Origin: Halieaceae bacterium UBA5085
GTDB lineage: Bacteria > Pseudomonadota > Gammaproteobacteria > Pseudomonadales > Halieaceae
DNA length: 64,000 nt
NCBI GenBank assembly: GCA_002414665.1
Contig: DIAF01000039.1
Coordinates: forward strand, 202,092 to 266,091
Reading direction: 5' to 3'
Within the stretch, counting starts at the first letter, position 1, and each line of letters begins with the position of its first letter. The translations under genes were made by a program, and so were the position numbers. The notes beneath the pieces are model-generated. The model did not search any database. It was not told the DNA's origin and saw only the letters and a program-made list of their open reading frames with translations. Shown here piece after piece: positions 37,562 to 46,244 of the stretch.

Positions 37562-38020
37562 ATGACTTACGGTACAGCCAATGACAAGCACGATCCGGTC
37601 GTGCGCGGCGCCATGCTGGCAGACACCAATCGTATCGACTGGGTGACACTGGGCGAGGGAGTGAAATTCAAACTGCTGCGGTACTGCGATGTGACCGGTG
37701 ACTGGGTGCTCTACGTGCAACTGCAGCCGGGCGTCAAGTTCGCGCGTCACAAACACATCACGCCCGCCGAATTTTTCATCACCAAGGGCGTTCTGAAATT
37801 CGAACGTGGTGAGGCTGGCGCGGGTGTCTACGGCTACGAACAGATCGGCGAAATTCACGAAGAAGCCGCGGGGGAAGGAGAGGTTACCGAGTTCCTCTAT
37901 ATTGGCCACGGCCCGGTGTCCTACATCGACAAGGACGACAACCTGCAGTTCATCGGCGACGGGGAGTTCTTCAAGCAGGCATGGGAAGGCAACCTGCCAC
38001 AGAACATTGTTGAAACATAG
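37562..38020 (+). CDS. Three-His cupin, acetylacetone/dihydroxyacetophenone dioxygenase-like (paralog 2)
   Basis: A 152-residue cupin, preceded by a GAGGA ribosome site. Motif 1 is GVKFARHKHITPAEFFITKG (two His plus the canonical Glu) and motif 2 is YGYEQIGEIHEEA (third His). It shares with its neighbour the phrases KLLRY, TGDWVL, TKG, YGYE-x-IG and GHG, so the pair arose by tandem duplication. The Glu/Gln difference at the fourth ligand position suggests separate substrates or a two-subunit enzyme. Both genes stand under the operator-controlled promoter at 36977-37021. Assignment to C-C cleaving dioxygenases is by motif and context only. Confidence 0.75.
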   Translation: MTYGTANDKHDPVVRGAMLADTNRIDWVTLGEGVKFKLLRYCDVTGDWVLYVQLQPGVKFARHKHITPAEFFITKGVLKFERGEAGAGVYGYEQIGEIHEEAAGEGEVTEFLYIGHGPVSYIDKDDNLQFIGDGEFFKQAWEGNLPQNIVET

Positions 38021-38069
38021 GTCGCCGATGCCTTCAAGACGGGCCGGCGGCGCTCCAGCCCATCGCAGG

Positions 38070-38558
38070 TTATTCCAGGGCGGCGCGCATTCTCTCCACT
38101 CCAGCGAGCCCACAGGCTTCGTCGTGCGCGGCGGGGGCGCCGGAAATACCGAACCCTCCAATGTGCTGCCCCGACACCGAGTGTACCGGCACTCCCCCCT
38201 GCACAATCGTCAGGGCATCCACGTGGGGAATTCCCAGAGGTCGCGTACTGTCGGCGTACTCGATTGACGCGAGCTCATTGGTGGAAAGCGCTGTGATTGC
38301 GGCGGTGCGGGCCTTGATGTGCGCAAAATCAATGGTAGCCACCGTGGTACCGTCCTGCCGGGCAAACAATTTGAGGTTGCCGGACGCATCGTAAACCGCC
38401 ATCGACACCGCAGGGAGCTGGTGCTGCTCGGCGTAAGCCTCACAACCGGCAATCAGGTCCTGCGCCTGCTGCAGTGTCATCACCTCTTCGACGTAAGGAT
38501 CGGCTCCCTGTACTGCAGCAGGCAGCAAGAGCAACACCATGAACCGTAGCTTTCTCAT
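38070..38558 (-). CDS. GlcG/HbpS family protein, exported
   Basis: A 162-residue protein from ATG 38558, with a GGAAGG ribosome site; the longer frame to 38666 would overlap the SDR gene. The signal peptide (FMVLLLLPAAVQG) is followed by the GlcG/HbpS (DUF336) fold: LTLQQAQ-like MTLQQAQDLIAGCEAYA, VSMAVYDASGNLKLFARQDG, HVDALTIVQGGVPV and IGGFGISGAPAAHDEACGLAG. Members bind heme or corrinoid or occur in diol and glycolate operons, often near quinoprotein dehydrogenases. It is the last gene of the minus-strand operon starting at 48264, and converges on the cupin genes. Function in this island is unknown. Confidence 0.85.
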   Translation of the reverse strand: MRKLRFMVLLLLPAAVQGADPYVEEVMTLQQAQDLIAGCEAYAEQHQLPAVSMAVYDASGNLKLFARQDGTTVATIDFAHIKARTAAITALSTNELASIEYADSTRPLGIPHVDALTIVQGGVPVHSVSGQHIGGFGISGAPAAHDEACGLAGVERMRAALE

Positions 38559-38617
38559 ACCTTCCTCACAATAGCCGCATTTTCCAATCACATGTGTCAG
38601 CGCCGCTCTGCCGCCCG

Positions 38618-39370
38618 CTACTGCGCGGTGAAGCCGCCATCCACTGAGAGCACAGACCCCTGACAAAGCGTTGAGTCATCGGAAGCAAAAAACAGAATGG
38701 CTGACGCAACCTCGGAGGCCTTGCCAAGCCGCCCAATCGGCATTGTACCGCGCAGCATCTCCTGAGCCTCAGCCTGATCCGGCATCGTGTTGGTCCACCG
38801 CTCCATCATCGGTGTCGCGATCACACCGGGGCACACGCAATTGACCCGGACCCCGGAAGGGGCGAGTTCGATTGCCATGTCACGAGTCAGAACCACAAGC
38901 CCCCCCTTGGCGCTACCGTAGGCAGTCGAGCGCGGAAAGCCGACAAGCCCGTTCAGTGAAGAGACATTCACAACACTGCCAGAACCTCGCTCGACCATGC
39001 CGGGGACAAGGTACTTACAGAACAGCCACGGCCCCCTGAGATTTGTATCGATGACCGATGACCACTCGTCAACGGTTGTCTCGTCATATGTCTTGCTCAG
39101 TTCAATCCCGGCATTGTTCACCAGAACGTCTACAGCATCCCACCGCTCCAGCGCTGCAGATGCAACTCTTTGAACATCGTCCTCACGCCTGGCATCACAC
39201 TGCACGGCAGTCACCGCAGATCCCAACTCGTCTGCCAGCGTCTGCGCCCCGGTGAGATCCAGGTCAGCGATGAGTACTTCGGCTCCCTCCTGAACAAAGC
39301 GCCGTACCGTCGCTTCGCCAATACCGCTGGCGCCCCCCGTGACAATACAACGTTTACCTTCGAGTCTCAT
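38618..39370 (-). CDS. SDR family oxidoreductase
   Basis: A 250-residue classical SDR: GGASGIGEATVRRFV cofactor site, LVNNAGIELSKTY (NNAG), catalytic Ser in NVSSLNG, Tyr and Lys in YGSAKGGLVVLTRDMA, and a C-terminal VLSVDGGFTAQ. It probably interconverts a secondary alcohol and a ketone with NAD(P). It overlaps the NTF2-like gene upstream by 4 bp; an NTF2-like gene followed by an SDR recurs in the same order at 54795-53327. Its protein is clearly related to the SDR at 53327-54172. Confidence 0.92.
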   Translation of the reverse strand: MRLEGKRCIVTGGASGIGEATVRRFVQEGAEVLIADLDLTGAQTLADELGSAVTAVQCDARREDDVQRVASAALERWDAVDVLVNNAGIELSKTYDETTVDEWSSVIDTNLRGPWLFCKYLVPGMVERGSGSVVNVSSLNGLVGFPRSTAYGSAKGGLVVLTRDMAIELAPSGVRVNCVCPGVIATPMMERWTNTMPDQAEAQEMLRGTMPIGRLGKASEVASAILFFASDDSTLCQGSVLSVDGGFTAQ

Positions 39371-39864
39371 ATCAGTTCCTCTCTCTCAGAACCAGGTTGT
39401 GTCACATGCCTTTGCGGCCAGAAAAACTGCAGGCTGGAACGCGTGAAGACCCAACGCCCCTGCTCTTTGCGATACGCCTCGTCATACAGCGCAAACCAGA
39501 GTATGGGGTTTTCATCCGGCGCAACATGCGTGGCCACGTCCAACAGGTAGCACTGTCCTTTCGCCTCGCTGGGTGAAAGCAATTCAACGGTATGGTTCGT
39601 ATTGATATGCTGGGAGGTGAACGGCAAGGCCAGATGACCAGTAAAGGTTTTCCGGTAGTTCTCCATCACGGTCTCCTTTCCGGACCACGCACCGTAGGGC
39701 CCGTACTCGCAAAGCACATCGTCTGCAAAACAGTCCGCCAGTCTGTCGAAATCCCTCTCGTCCATTGCCAGCGAATAATCAACGTGCAGCTTCCTTATCG
39801 CCTCCACCTCCAGGAGCTCACGCAGTCTCGATATTTCCTCACTGTCAAATGGCGCTTCGCTCAT
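39367..39864 (-). CDS. NTF2-like (SnoaL-type) protein
   Basis: A 165-residue cone-shaped alpha+beta fold protein of the SnoaL_4 type: EAIRKLHVDYSLAMDERDFDRLADCFADDVLCEYG is the standard opening, with GKETVMENYRKTF next. Members act as isomerases, dehydratases, or small subunits of ring-hydroxylating oxygenases; the sequence does not decide which. It is coupled to the SDR by a 4-bp overlap and lies 79 bp downstream of the P450. Confidence 0.85.
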   Translation of the reverse strand: MSEAPFDSEEISRLRELLEVEAIRKLHVDYSLAMDERDFDRLADCFADDVLCEYGPYGAWSGKETVMENYRKTFTGHLALPFTSQHINTNHTVELLSPSEAKGQCYLLDVATHVAPDENPILWFALYDEAYRKEQGRWVFTRSSLQFFWPQRHVTQPGSEREELI

Positions 39865-39943
39865 GGATCTACACCTGGCTGTTGTTGCTGATCACCGCCT
39901 AATATTGCATCCGCATCGACGCGGCCGCAAACCAGACCCACTG

Positions 39944-41185
39944 TCATCCCTGCTGACTCCCAGATGCCTCGAATGTAATCTCCAGAGACTCCAGATTTCG
40001 TCCGAAAAAACTGGGCGTATACTTAAGCGGAGCCTGGGGATTTTTCAGCCTTATATTCCGCAGCCGCTGCGCAATGACCTGAAAACTGATCAGCATCTCC
40101 TGGCGGGCCAGTGGTGCCCCCACACAGTGGTGCCTGCCAACGCCAAAGGCCAGATGGTTTCCCGCCTTCTTGCGTTGCAGATCCACCCGATCGGCGTACT
40201 GGAAAATCTTCTCGTCACGGTTCGCTGCGCCGAAACGCAGGCTCAGCACATCTCCTTTCCGCAACGCCACACCACCGACAGTCGTGTCCTGGGTCACCTC
40301 CCTGAACATACCCTGCGCAGGAGATTCAAGCCGCAGAACCTCCTCCACAAAGGTAGGAATCAGGTCGGGATCGTCCTGCATTGCCGTCAGCAGTTCGGGC
40401 TGTTCAGCAAGCAGTAGCATTCCCGAGGATATGCCGGCTGTCGTGGTTTCGTTGCCCGATGCCAACAGGTCAATGGTCACGATGGTGAGGAGTTCATTCA
40501 TCGGGATCGCTTCACCACCTTCGTATTCCGCGTTGGCCAACTGCGACAGGATATCGTTCCTGGGCTCCCGGCGACGAAGGTCTATCTGTTCCTTGAAGAA
40601 GTGCTGCATTTCAACAACCAACTTCGCACACTCAACTTCCCGCTCTTTGCTGATCATCATGCCGAAAGGCTCTACGATCGCATCAGACCAGCGCTTGAAC
40701 AGTTCCAGATCCCTCGAATTCACACCAATCTGTTCAGCAATGACAATCATCGGCAGTGGGTGTGAAAACGCCTTCACAAATTCACATTCGCCCGAAGCTG
40801 CGAAACCCTCAATCAGGTTGTTCGCGGTTTCTTCAATGTAGGGAGCCATCGACCGTACTTTCGCCATCGTAAATAGTTGCGACAGGAGACCCCGGACCTT
40901 CGTATGACGCGGCCTGTCGGAGGTAGAGCAGGACGCAGCCGGCACCCAGCCCTGCTGTTCGTAGACCTCCATCACCTCACGGGGGACGCCCTCACTATTC
41001 AACGCCATGGGCGAAACACCGCTAATGAACAGATCGGGCTGACGGATTATCTCGTGGCATAGATCAAAGGTTGTTACCAGGTAAAACCCTGTCTCCGGCA
41101 TGCGATAGATGGGCGATTCCGATCTCAGCTGCTGATACAGCGAATAGGGGCAAGCCTGCACGGCAGGATCCATCAGGTTTTGCAT
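39944..41185 (-). CDS. Cytochrome P450
   Basis: About 413 residues, soluble bacterial type. The start at ATG 41185 (MQNLMDPAVQ) has an AGGAGG site 7 bp upstream. The I-helix oxygen-binding motif is LLASGNETTTAG, the K-helix ExxR is EEVLRLESP, and the heme-thiolate loop is FGVGRHHCVGAPLARQEM. It would hydroxylate a hydrophobic substrate using an external ferredoxin, but no ferredoxin or ferredoxin reductase gene is near. The 155-bp gap to the E3 gene could allow a separate promoter; I see no good one. Confidence 0.95.
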   Translation of the reverse strand: MQNLMDPAVQACPYSLYQQLRSESPIYRMPETGFYLVTTFDLCHEIIRQPDLFISGVSPMALNSEGVPREVMEVYEQQGWVPAASCSTSDRPRHTKVRGLLSQLFTMAKVRSMAPYIEETANNLIEGFAASGECEFVKAFSHPLPMIVIAEQIGVNSRDLELFKRWSDAIVEPFGMMISKEREVECAKLVVEMQHFFKEQIDLRRREPRNDILSQLANAEYEGGEAIPMNELLTIVTIDLLASGNETTTAGISSGMLLLAEQPELLTAMQDDPDLIPTFVEEVLRLESPAQGMFREVTQDTTVGGVALRKGDVLSLRFGAANRDEKIFQYADRVDLQRKKAGNHLAFGVGRHHCVGAPLARQEMLISFQVIAQRLRNIRLKNPQAPLKYTPSFFGRNLESLEITFEASGSQQG

Positions 41186-41340
41186 GCATGGTCCTCCTGT
41201 TATTTCTTTGCTTTTCGCACTGTTTTTCAACGCATCTGGTTACGATGGTTCCACTCATGCGACCGTGCATCAGGCCGGCATTTCACAGCACTCAGAACCA
41301 GTACCCGCCGGCGTGGAATCGCACAACAGACGACCCCGGA

Positions 41341-42744
41341 TTAATGGTGAATCGCACGGTTCAGGGCATCCAATACCGATTCATGCATGGACTCCGACAG
41401 TGTTGGGTGTGGAAATACGGTATCCAGCAGATCGTTCTCGGTGGCTTCCAACTGGCGGGCCACAGTGAATCCCTGCACCAGTTCGGTAACTTCAGGCCCA
41501 ATAAGATGTGCGCCGAGCAGCTCGCCAGTGGCCTCGTCGAACAGCGTCTTCACCAGTCCTTTGCCTTCACCCATGGCCAAAGCTTTGCCGTTTGCCTGCA
41601 GGGGCGCGCGTCCAACCCTGATGGGACGTCCGTCGGCCCGAGCCTGCGCCTCGGTCAGTCCGACACTGGCAATCTGTGGGCGGCTGTAGATACAGGTTGG
41701 CACCCTGGACATTTGCAGCGCCTGACGGTGACCAACGCCCGCGATGCGTTCAACGCATTGCACCGCCTGATGACTCGCCTTGTGCGCCAACCATGGGGGC
41801 CCGGCGACGTCCCCGATGGCATACAGTCCGACGACTCCGGTATAACCCCAGTCATCGGTGACCAGAAAACCACGACTTACCTCGGCGCCCACTGTTTCCA
41901 GACCCAGATCCTCGACATTGCCGGTGACGCCAACAGCGAGGATCGCCCGATCTGTCTCGACTTCCAGCGTATTTGAGCCCTCGGCTGACGCCAAGGTCGC
42001 CGTCAAGGCATCTTGACCCCGCGGCGCAAGCTGCACCAGAGAATGCCGGGTGAGGATACGGATACCACGCTCGCTCAGAGCGGCCTGGGCGCGCGTGGCG
42101 ATTTCGTCATCCGCACCAGGCAATATGCCACCGGCCATCTCTACTAAGGTCACCTCACTGCCGAGATCGGCGTACAGGCTGGCGAACTCGACACCAATCG
42201 CACCGGCGCCAATCACCAGCAGGCGTTGCGGCAGCCGTGTCGGTGTCATGGCCTCTCTGGCGCCCCAGATCAACTCGCCATCCACCACAATCCCCGGCAA
42301 CTGGCGAGGCCGCGCGCCTGTTGCTAGTACAATATGCTTGGCCTGGTAGGTCTGCGCCCCCTCTTCGCCCTCCACGCTCAGGCTGCACTTTCCCTCAAGG
42401 CGCGCGTGCCCCTTGATATGTGTGACGCTGTGCTTGCGCAGCAGCTGTGCAATCCCCTTGCTGAGGCCCATCGCTACCGAACGACTGTGTCCGACCAGGA
42501 CCTCCAGATCCAGTGATGACGGACCGACAGTGAAGCCAAAATCACCTGCGGTACGCAGAGTGTGTGCGATCTCTGCGCCTCGCAGCAGCGCTTTCGTGGG
42601 AATACAGCCCCAGTTGAGGCACACCCCTCCGAGCGCTTCTCGTTCCACCAGTGCGGTGCGAAACCCCAGCTGGGAGGCGCGAATGGCCGCGACGTAGCCC
42701 CCGGGACCACCGCCGACAACCATCAAATCGTACCGGGTTTTCAC
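41341..42744 (-). CDS. lpdA: Dihydrolipoyl dehydrogenase (E3)
   Basis: A 467-residue flavoprotein disulfide reductase. It has the FAD site LMVVGGGPGGYVAAIRA, redox-active Cys42 and Cys47 in GGVCLNWGCIPTK, the NAD site LLVIGAGAIGVEFASLYADLG, and the C-terminal catalytic His in FPHPTLSESMHE. It reoxidises the lipoyl domain of the E2 encoded 11 bp upstream. Because it is in an operon with matching E1 and E2 genes it is dedicated to this 2-oxoacid dehydrogenase, separate from a housekeeping E3. Confidence 0.96.
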   Translation of the reverse strand: MKTRYDLMVVGGGPGGYVAAIRASQLGFRTALVEREALGGVCLNWGCIPTKALLRGAEIAHTLRTAGDFGFTVGPSSLDLEVLVGHSRSVAMGLSKGIAQLLRKHSVTHIKGHARLEGKCSLSVEGEEGAQTYQAKHIVLATGARPRQLPGIVVDGELIWGAREAMTPTRLPQRLLVIGAGAIGVEFASLYADLGSEVTLVEMAGGILPGADDEIATRAQAALSERGIRILTRHSLVQLAPRGQDALTATLASAEGSNTLEVETDRAILAVGVTGNVEDLGLETVGAEVSRGFLVTDDWGYTGVVGLYAIGDVAGPPWLAHKASHQAVQCVERIAGVGHRQALQMSRVPTCIYSRPQIASVGLTEAQARADGRPIRVGRAPLQANGKALAMGEGKGLVKTLFDEATGELLGAHLIGPEVTELVQGFTVARQLEATENDLLDTVFPHPTLSESMHESVLDALNRAIHH

Positions 42745-42755
42745 TCGCGATCTCC

Positions 42756-44246
42756 TCAGGCCAGCATGGTGGCCGGAGTTTCCAGAAAGCCCCGAAGCGC
42801 GGACAGGAAACGGGCCGCAAGAGCGCCGTCGATAATGCGATGATCACTGGAAAGAGTGAGTGTCAGCACCGTTGCCACGGCGAGTTCGCCCTGTCTGACC
42901 ACGGGTTTCTGCTCTGCCGCGCCCACCGCCAGTATTGCTCCCTGCGGGGCGTTGATGATCGCGTCAAACCTGTCCACACCGAACATGCCGAGGTTGGAAA
43001 TACTGAAGCTTCCACCCTGGAACTCCTCCGGCCGCAGCGTGCCCAACCTGGCGCGTGTCGCCAGGTCACGGACTTCGTTGGAAATCGCCACGACGCCCTT
43101 GTGGTTGGCGCCGCGCACAATGGGAGTTATCAAACCATCGTCAAGCGCCACCGCAACGGCGATATCAGCATCCCCGAACCGCTGCACGGTTTCGCCATCG
43201 AATTGTACGTTGACACCAGGCACAGCGACCAACGCGCAGGCGCTGGCTTTCACCAATAGATCATTGAGCGATACCTTTGCCTCGCTGTACCGTCGGTTGA
43301 GTTCTTCTCTTACCGCCAGCAACGCATCAACCTCCACGTCAACCTGCACACGGAAATGTGGGGCATCACGTTTGGACCCCTGCAGCCGTGCAGCAATAGT
43401 CCGGCGCATGCCGGACAGTGACCGTGACTCCACCCTTGAGGGCGACTGGCCATCGGCCCGCCCAGCGGCGCCACTGTCGACCGATGCTCGCGGTGCCGCG
43501 GCTTCAACATCCGCTTTGCTGACGCGCCCGTGACGCCCACTACGGCGACAATCCAGCAGGTTAACGCCGAGTTCGCGCGCCAGCCGCCGCGCCACGGGGG
43601 TCGCCGACACTTTACTGTCGTCCCGCTGGGAACGCATCTCGGGACGCGCGGAGGAATGCGGCTTTTCGAGGTGTCGGCCGTTGGCTTCGAGGATGGCTTC
43701 GATATCCGCAAGCGTCACCCTGCCATGGCGTCCCGAGGCCGGAACCTGATTCAGGTTGATCCCTTGCGCGCGTGCCACCCGCCTCGCCACCGGCGTGGCA
43801 GCGACACCGCTGTCATCCCCGCCTCCGGAGAGCCCGGCAGCGGATGCGCCGCCCGAAACTTTACCGGGCGCCTGCTCTGGTGTGGCTGCAGGGGCTGAGC
43901 GCGGCTGAGGAGGTTCTGCAGCCGGGGCGTCGACACGCTTGTTTTCAGGCGCGCTGGCCGCGGCACCCGCCAGAAGCCTCTCAATTTCATCGTCAGGCAC
44001 ATCGGCGGGAGCGATCACGGCCAGCGTCTTTCCAACGGCGACAATTTCACCCACCGCACCCAGCAGGCGTCTCACGACACCGCTCGCCGGTGCAGTCACC
44101 GTATTGACGATCTTGCTGGTTTCTACATCGAGGAGATCATCGCCTTCGACGATGCTGTCGCCCTCGCTGACGTGCCACTCAGCGATTTCACCTTCGACCA
44201 TCTCCATGCCCCACTTGGGCATGGTGACTGTATTGATCCCACTCAT
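42756..44246 (-). CDS. 2-oxoacid dehydrogenase E2 acyltransferase with two subunit-binding domains
   Basis: A 496-residue E2. The lipoyl domain has MPKWGMEMVEGEIAEW and Lys45 in VETSKI. Two peripheral subunit-binding domains follow, at about 149-185 (TPVARRVARAQGINL...SGRHGRVTLADI) and 214-250 (TPVARRLARELGVNL...SGRHGRVSKADV), joined by Ala/Pro linkers. The catalytic domain ends with SSDHRIIDGALAARF (His469). Most E2 proteins have one such binding domain. The MPKWGM lipoyl motif and gene order resemble acetoin and branched-chain type complexes, so the substrate is a small 2-oxo acid or acyloin rather than necessarily pyruvate. Confidence 0.94.
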   Translation of the reverse strand: MSGINTVTMPKWGMEMVEGEIAEWHVSEGDSIVEGDDLLDVETSKIVNTVTAPASGVVRRLLGAVGEIVAVGKTLAVIAPADVPDDEIERLLAGAAASAPENKRVDAPAAEPPQPRSAPAATPEQAPGKVSGGASAAGLSGGGDDSGVAATPVARRVARAQGINLNQVPASGRHGRVTLADIEAILEANGRHLEKPHSSARPEMRSQRDDSKVSATPVARRLARELGVNLLDCRRSGRHGRVSKADVEAAAPRASVDSGAAGRADGQSPSRVESRSLSGMRRTIAARLQGSKRDAPHFRVQVDVEVDALLAVREELNRRYSEAKVSLNDLLVKASACALVAVPGVNVQFDGETVQRFGDADIAVAVALDDGLITPIVRGANHKGVVAISNEVRDLATRARLGTLRPEEFQGGSFSISNLGMFGVDRFDAIINAPQGAILAVGAAEQKPVVRQGELAVATVLTLTLSSDHRIIDGALAARFLSALRGFLETPATMLA

Positions 44247-44308
44247 TCACTGCTCTCCGCCATCATGTTCCCAGGCAATTCAAGCAATTGCCCGGTTCAC
44301 CTTCAGGA

Positions 44309-46189
44309 CTATTCGTCATCCGCTGCCAACTCAAAGGCAAGCAGCACATTTCCCGGCATGTGGTGTACCAACATATATCCGGAGTTCATCAGCAACAGTC
44401 CATCCTTCAATACCGCACCAGAGCCCCCGGCCATTGCGCCACCGCGGGCCGAGGCGCCACCCGGCGTCGCGTAATCACGCACCGTATCGTGACGCCAGAG
44501 TATCTCGCCGTCTCGCAAGTCATGAATACGGATGTAACCATCCAGGCTGCCGGTAATGACCAGATCATCGGTTACCGTTGCGGGCGCGCTGTGCCCTGGT
44601 TTGCAGAGGGGCCTTCCCTCACAGGCGTCTTCCGCAGGCCATGACCAGAGTGACTTGCCACTGGCGATGTCCAGCGCGTAGATTCCCGGCCGCTGCTCTC
44701 CATTCCAGCGGCTGCCGGTTGCCGTCGCGCTAAGCTGCACATCCTCATCATTGATCGGCACTATCACAGCGCCCTGGCTAGCTGCCATGCCGAAGTGCAC
44801 CCCTCCGAGCATCCCGCCACGACCAAGTTTACGCTGCCACACGACTTCACCCTTGTCGGGCTGCAAAGCCCACACGTGGCCGGATTTCTGCCCGGCGATC
44901 AGGTATTCCTCACCATCACTGCCTTTGGCGAGGATGACGGCAGCACCGATATCCATGTCGGAGTCATCCCCGGCTTCCTCCGGGCAATTGGTTCGGTCCG
45001 CCAGTTCACAGGCGGTATTCCATGCGTCCCGTCGCGTCTGAAATACCCAGCGAACCGCACCCGTCGCCAATTCGATTGCCAGCACAGCATCGCTGGTGGC
45101 CGATGTTGGCGATGAGTAGTTTTGACCCGTACCCACGTAAAGCACGCCACGCTCTTGATCGACCGTGGGACTGTTCCATATCCCTGCGCCCGACGGGGCA
45201 AAGCGCGCCACGCCGGCGGCATTCTCGCCTACTTGTTGTGGCACTTCTGGAATGCTGTAGGTCTTCCAACGACGCTCACCCGTGCGCCAATCGTATGCCA
45301 CCACAGAGCCCCGGAAGGTACAGCAGGGATAGCTGGCGCGGGCGGCGCTGGCGACCTCCAGAGACGTTACTGGCACGTAGACGTCGTTGCCATGGAGTGC
45401 TGGTGTCCCGGTAATTGTCGCTGCGGGATGTTCGTCGACCTTGTTTTCCCAACTCAGTTCACCGGTTTCGGGATCGACAGCATAGATATAGCCCAGGTAG
45501 TCGCCGAACAGCAGCAACGCACCCGCCCTCTCTTCGCTTCCCATAATGATCCCGGTACGCACTTCACTCCGCGCCAGGAAGCGCCAGTGGACACAGCCGG
45601 AGTCACGATCCAGCGCATATACAGTGCCATCCTGACTGCCGACAAAAATACGGTGCCCCGCGATCAGGGGCTGCGATCTGGCCCGCACAGCGTCGGGAAA
45701 TCCGAATGCCCACTTGAGCTTCAGTTGCCCGACGTTGTCGCGGGTAAGCCTGGAGAGCTCCCTCGTATAGGCGCGGGTATTGAAGGGTGTTACACCCCAG
45801 CCGACTGTGTTCGTGGAGGCCAGCGCTGCATCGCCGGGCGTCGGGCTACACCAGAGCAGAGCGGGCTCCTCTTGCTCTGCGGCTGGCTCCTTGCCGGTGA
45901 CATAGGCGATCACCTGACGTTTCTCGACTGAGGAAAGATGCTCCGACATGGGCCGCATCACACCCTCGTCAAGCACGCGTGCAAGCGCGCCCGGTGCCAT
46001 ATAAGCCATCATTTCCAAACCGGGGGCCTTGGGCACGCTGCCTGTATGGCACGTCGCACAATGCTCCGCGAAGAGTGCGCGCCCCGGATGACTGGATGCA
46101 GTGGCTTCGCGCTCAAGCGGCGATGCCGACACCAGGGATGCCGGCAGTAGAGTCAGCAACAGCGTCAGTACAAGGCAGCGAAAAACCAT
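44309..46189 (-). CDS. PVADH-like quinohemoprotein dehydrogenase (copy A)
   Basis: A 626-residue exported protein: signal peptide (1-22), cytochrome c with heme motif CATCH (44-48), then a PQQ propeller with GWGVTPFNTRAYTREL, RARSQPLIAGHRIFVGSQDGT-like first blades, YPCCTFRGSVVAYD with an adjacent Cys pair, YVGTGQNYSSP, LIAGQKSGHVWAL and GGVHFGM. These blades are those of polyvinyl alcohol dehydrogenase-type enzymes, which oxidise secondary alcohols in the periplasm. It lies inside the 2-oxoacid dehydrogenase operon between E1beta and E2 with gaps of 55 and 62 bp. Its RRDAWNTACE segment differs from the AGDAWNM of the two other copies. Confidence 0.88.
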   Translation of the reverse strand: MVFRCLVLTLLLTLLPASLVSASPLEREATASSHPGRALFAEHCATCHTGSVPKAPGLEMMAYMAPGALARVLDEGVMRPMSEHLSSVEKRQVIAYVTGKEPAAEQEEPALLWCSPTPGDAALASTNTVGWGVTPFNTRAYTRELSRLTRDNVGQLKLKWAFGFPDAVRARSQPLIAGHRIFVGSQDGTVYALDRDSGCVHWRFLARSEVRTGIIMGSEERAGALLLFGDYLGYIYAVDPETGELSWENKVDEHPAATITGTPALHGNDVYVPVTSLEVASAARASYPCCTFRGSVVAYDWRTGERRWKTYSIPEVPQQVGENAAGVARFAPSGAGIWNSPTVDQERGVLYVGTGQNYSSPTSATSDAVLAIELATGAVRWVFQTRRDAWNTACELADRTNCPEEAGDDSDMDIGAAVILAKGSDGEEYLIAGQKSGHVWALQPDKGEVVWQRKLGRGGMLGGVHFGMAASQGAVIVPINDEDVQLSATATGSRWNGEQRPGIYALDIASGKSLWSWPAEDACEGRPLCKPGHSAPATVTDDLVITGSLDGYIRIHDLRDGEILWRHDTVRDYATPGGASARGGAMAGGSGAVLKDGLLLMNSGYMLVHHMPGNVLLAFELAADDE

Positions 46190-46244
46190 TCTTCAAACCC
46201 CATAGCGCCTGCGCGCATGCGCTCGACAGCGTGCAGGCCCAGCG

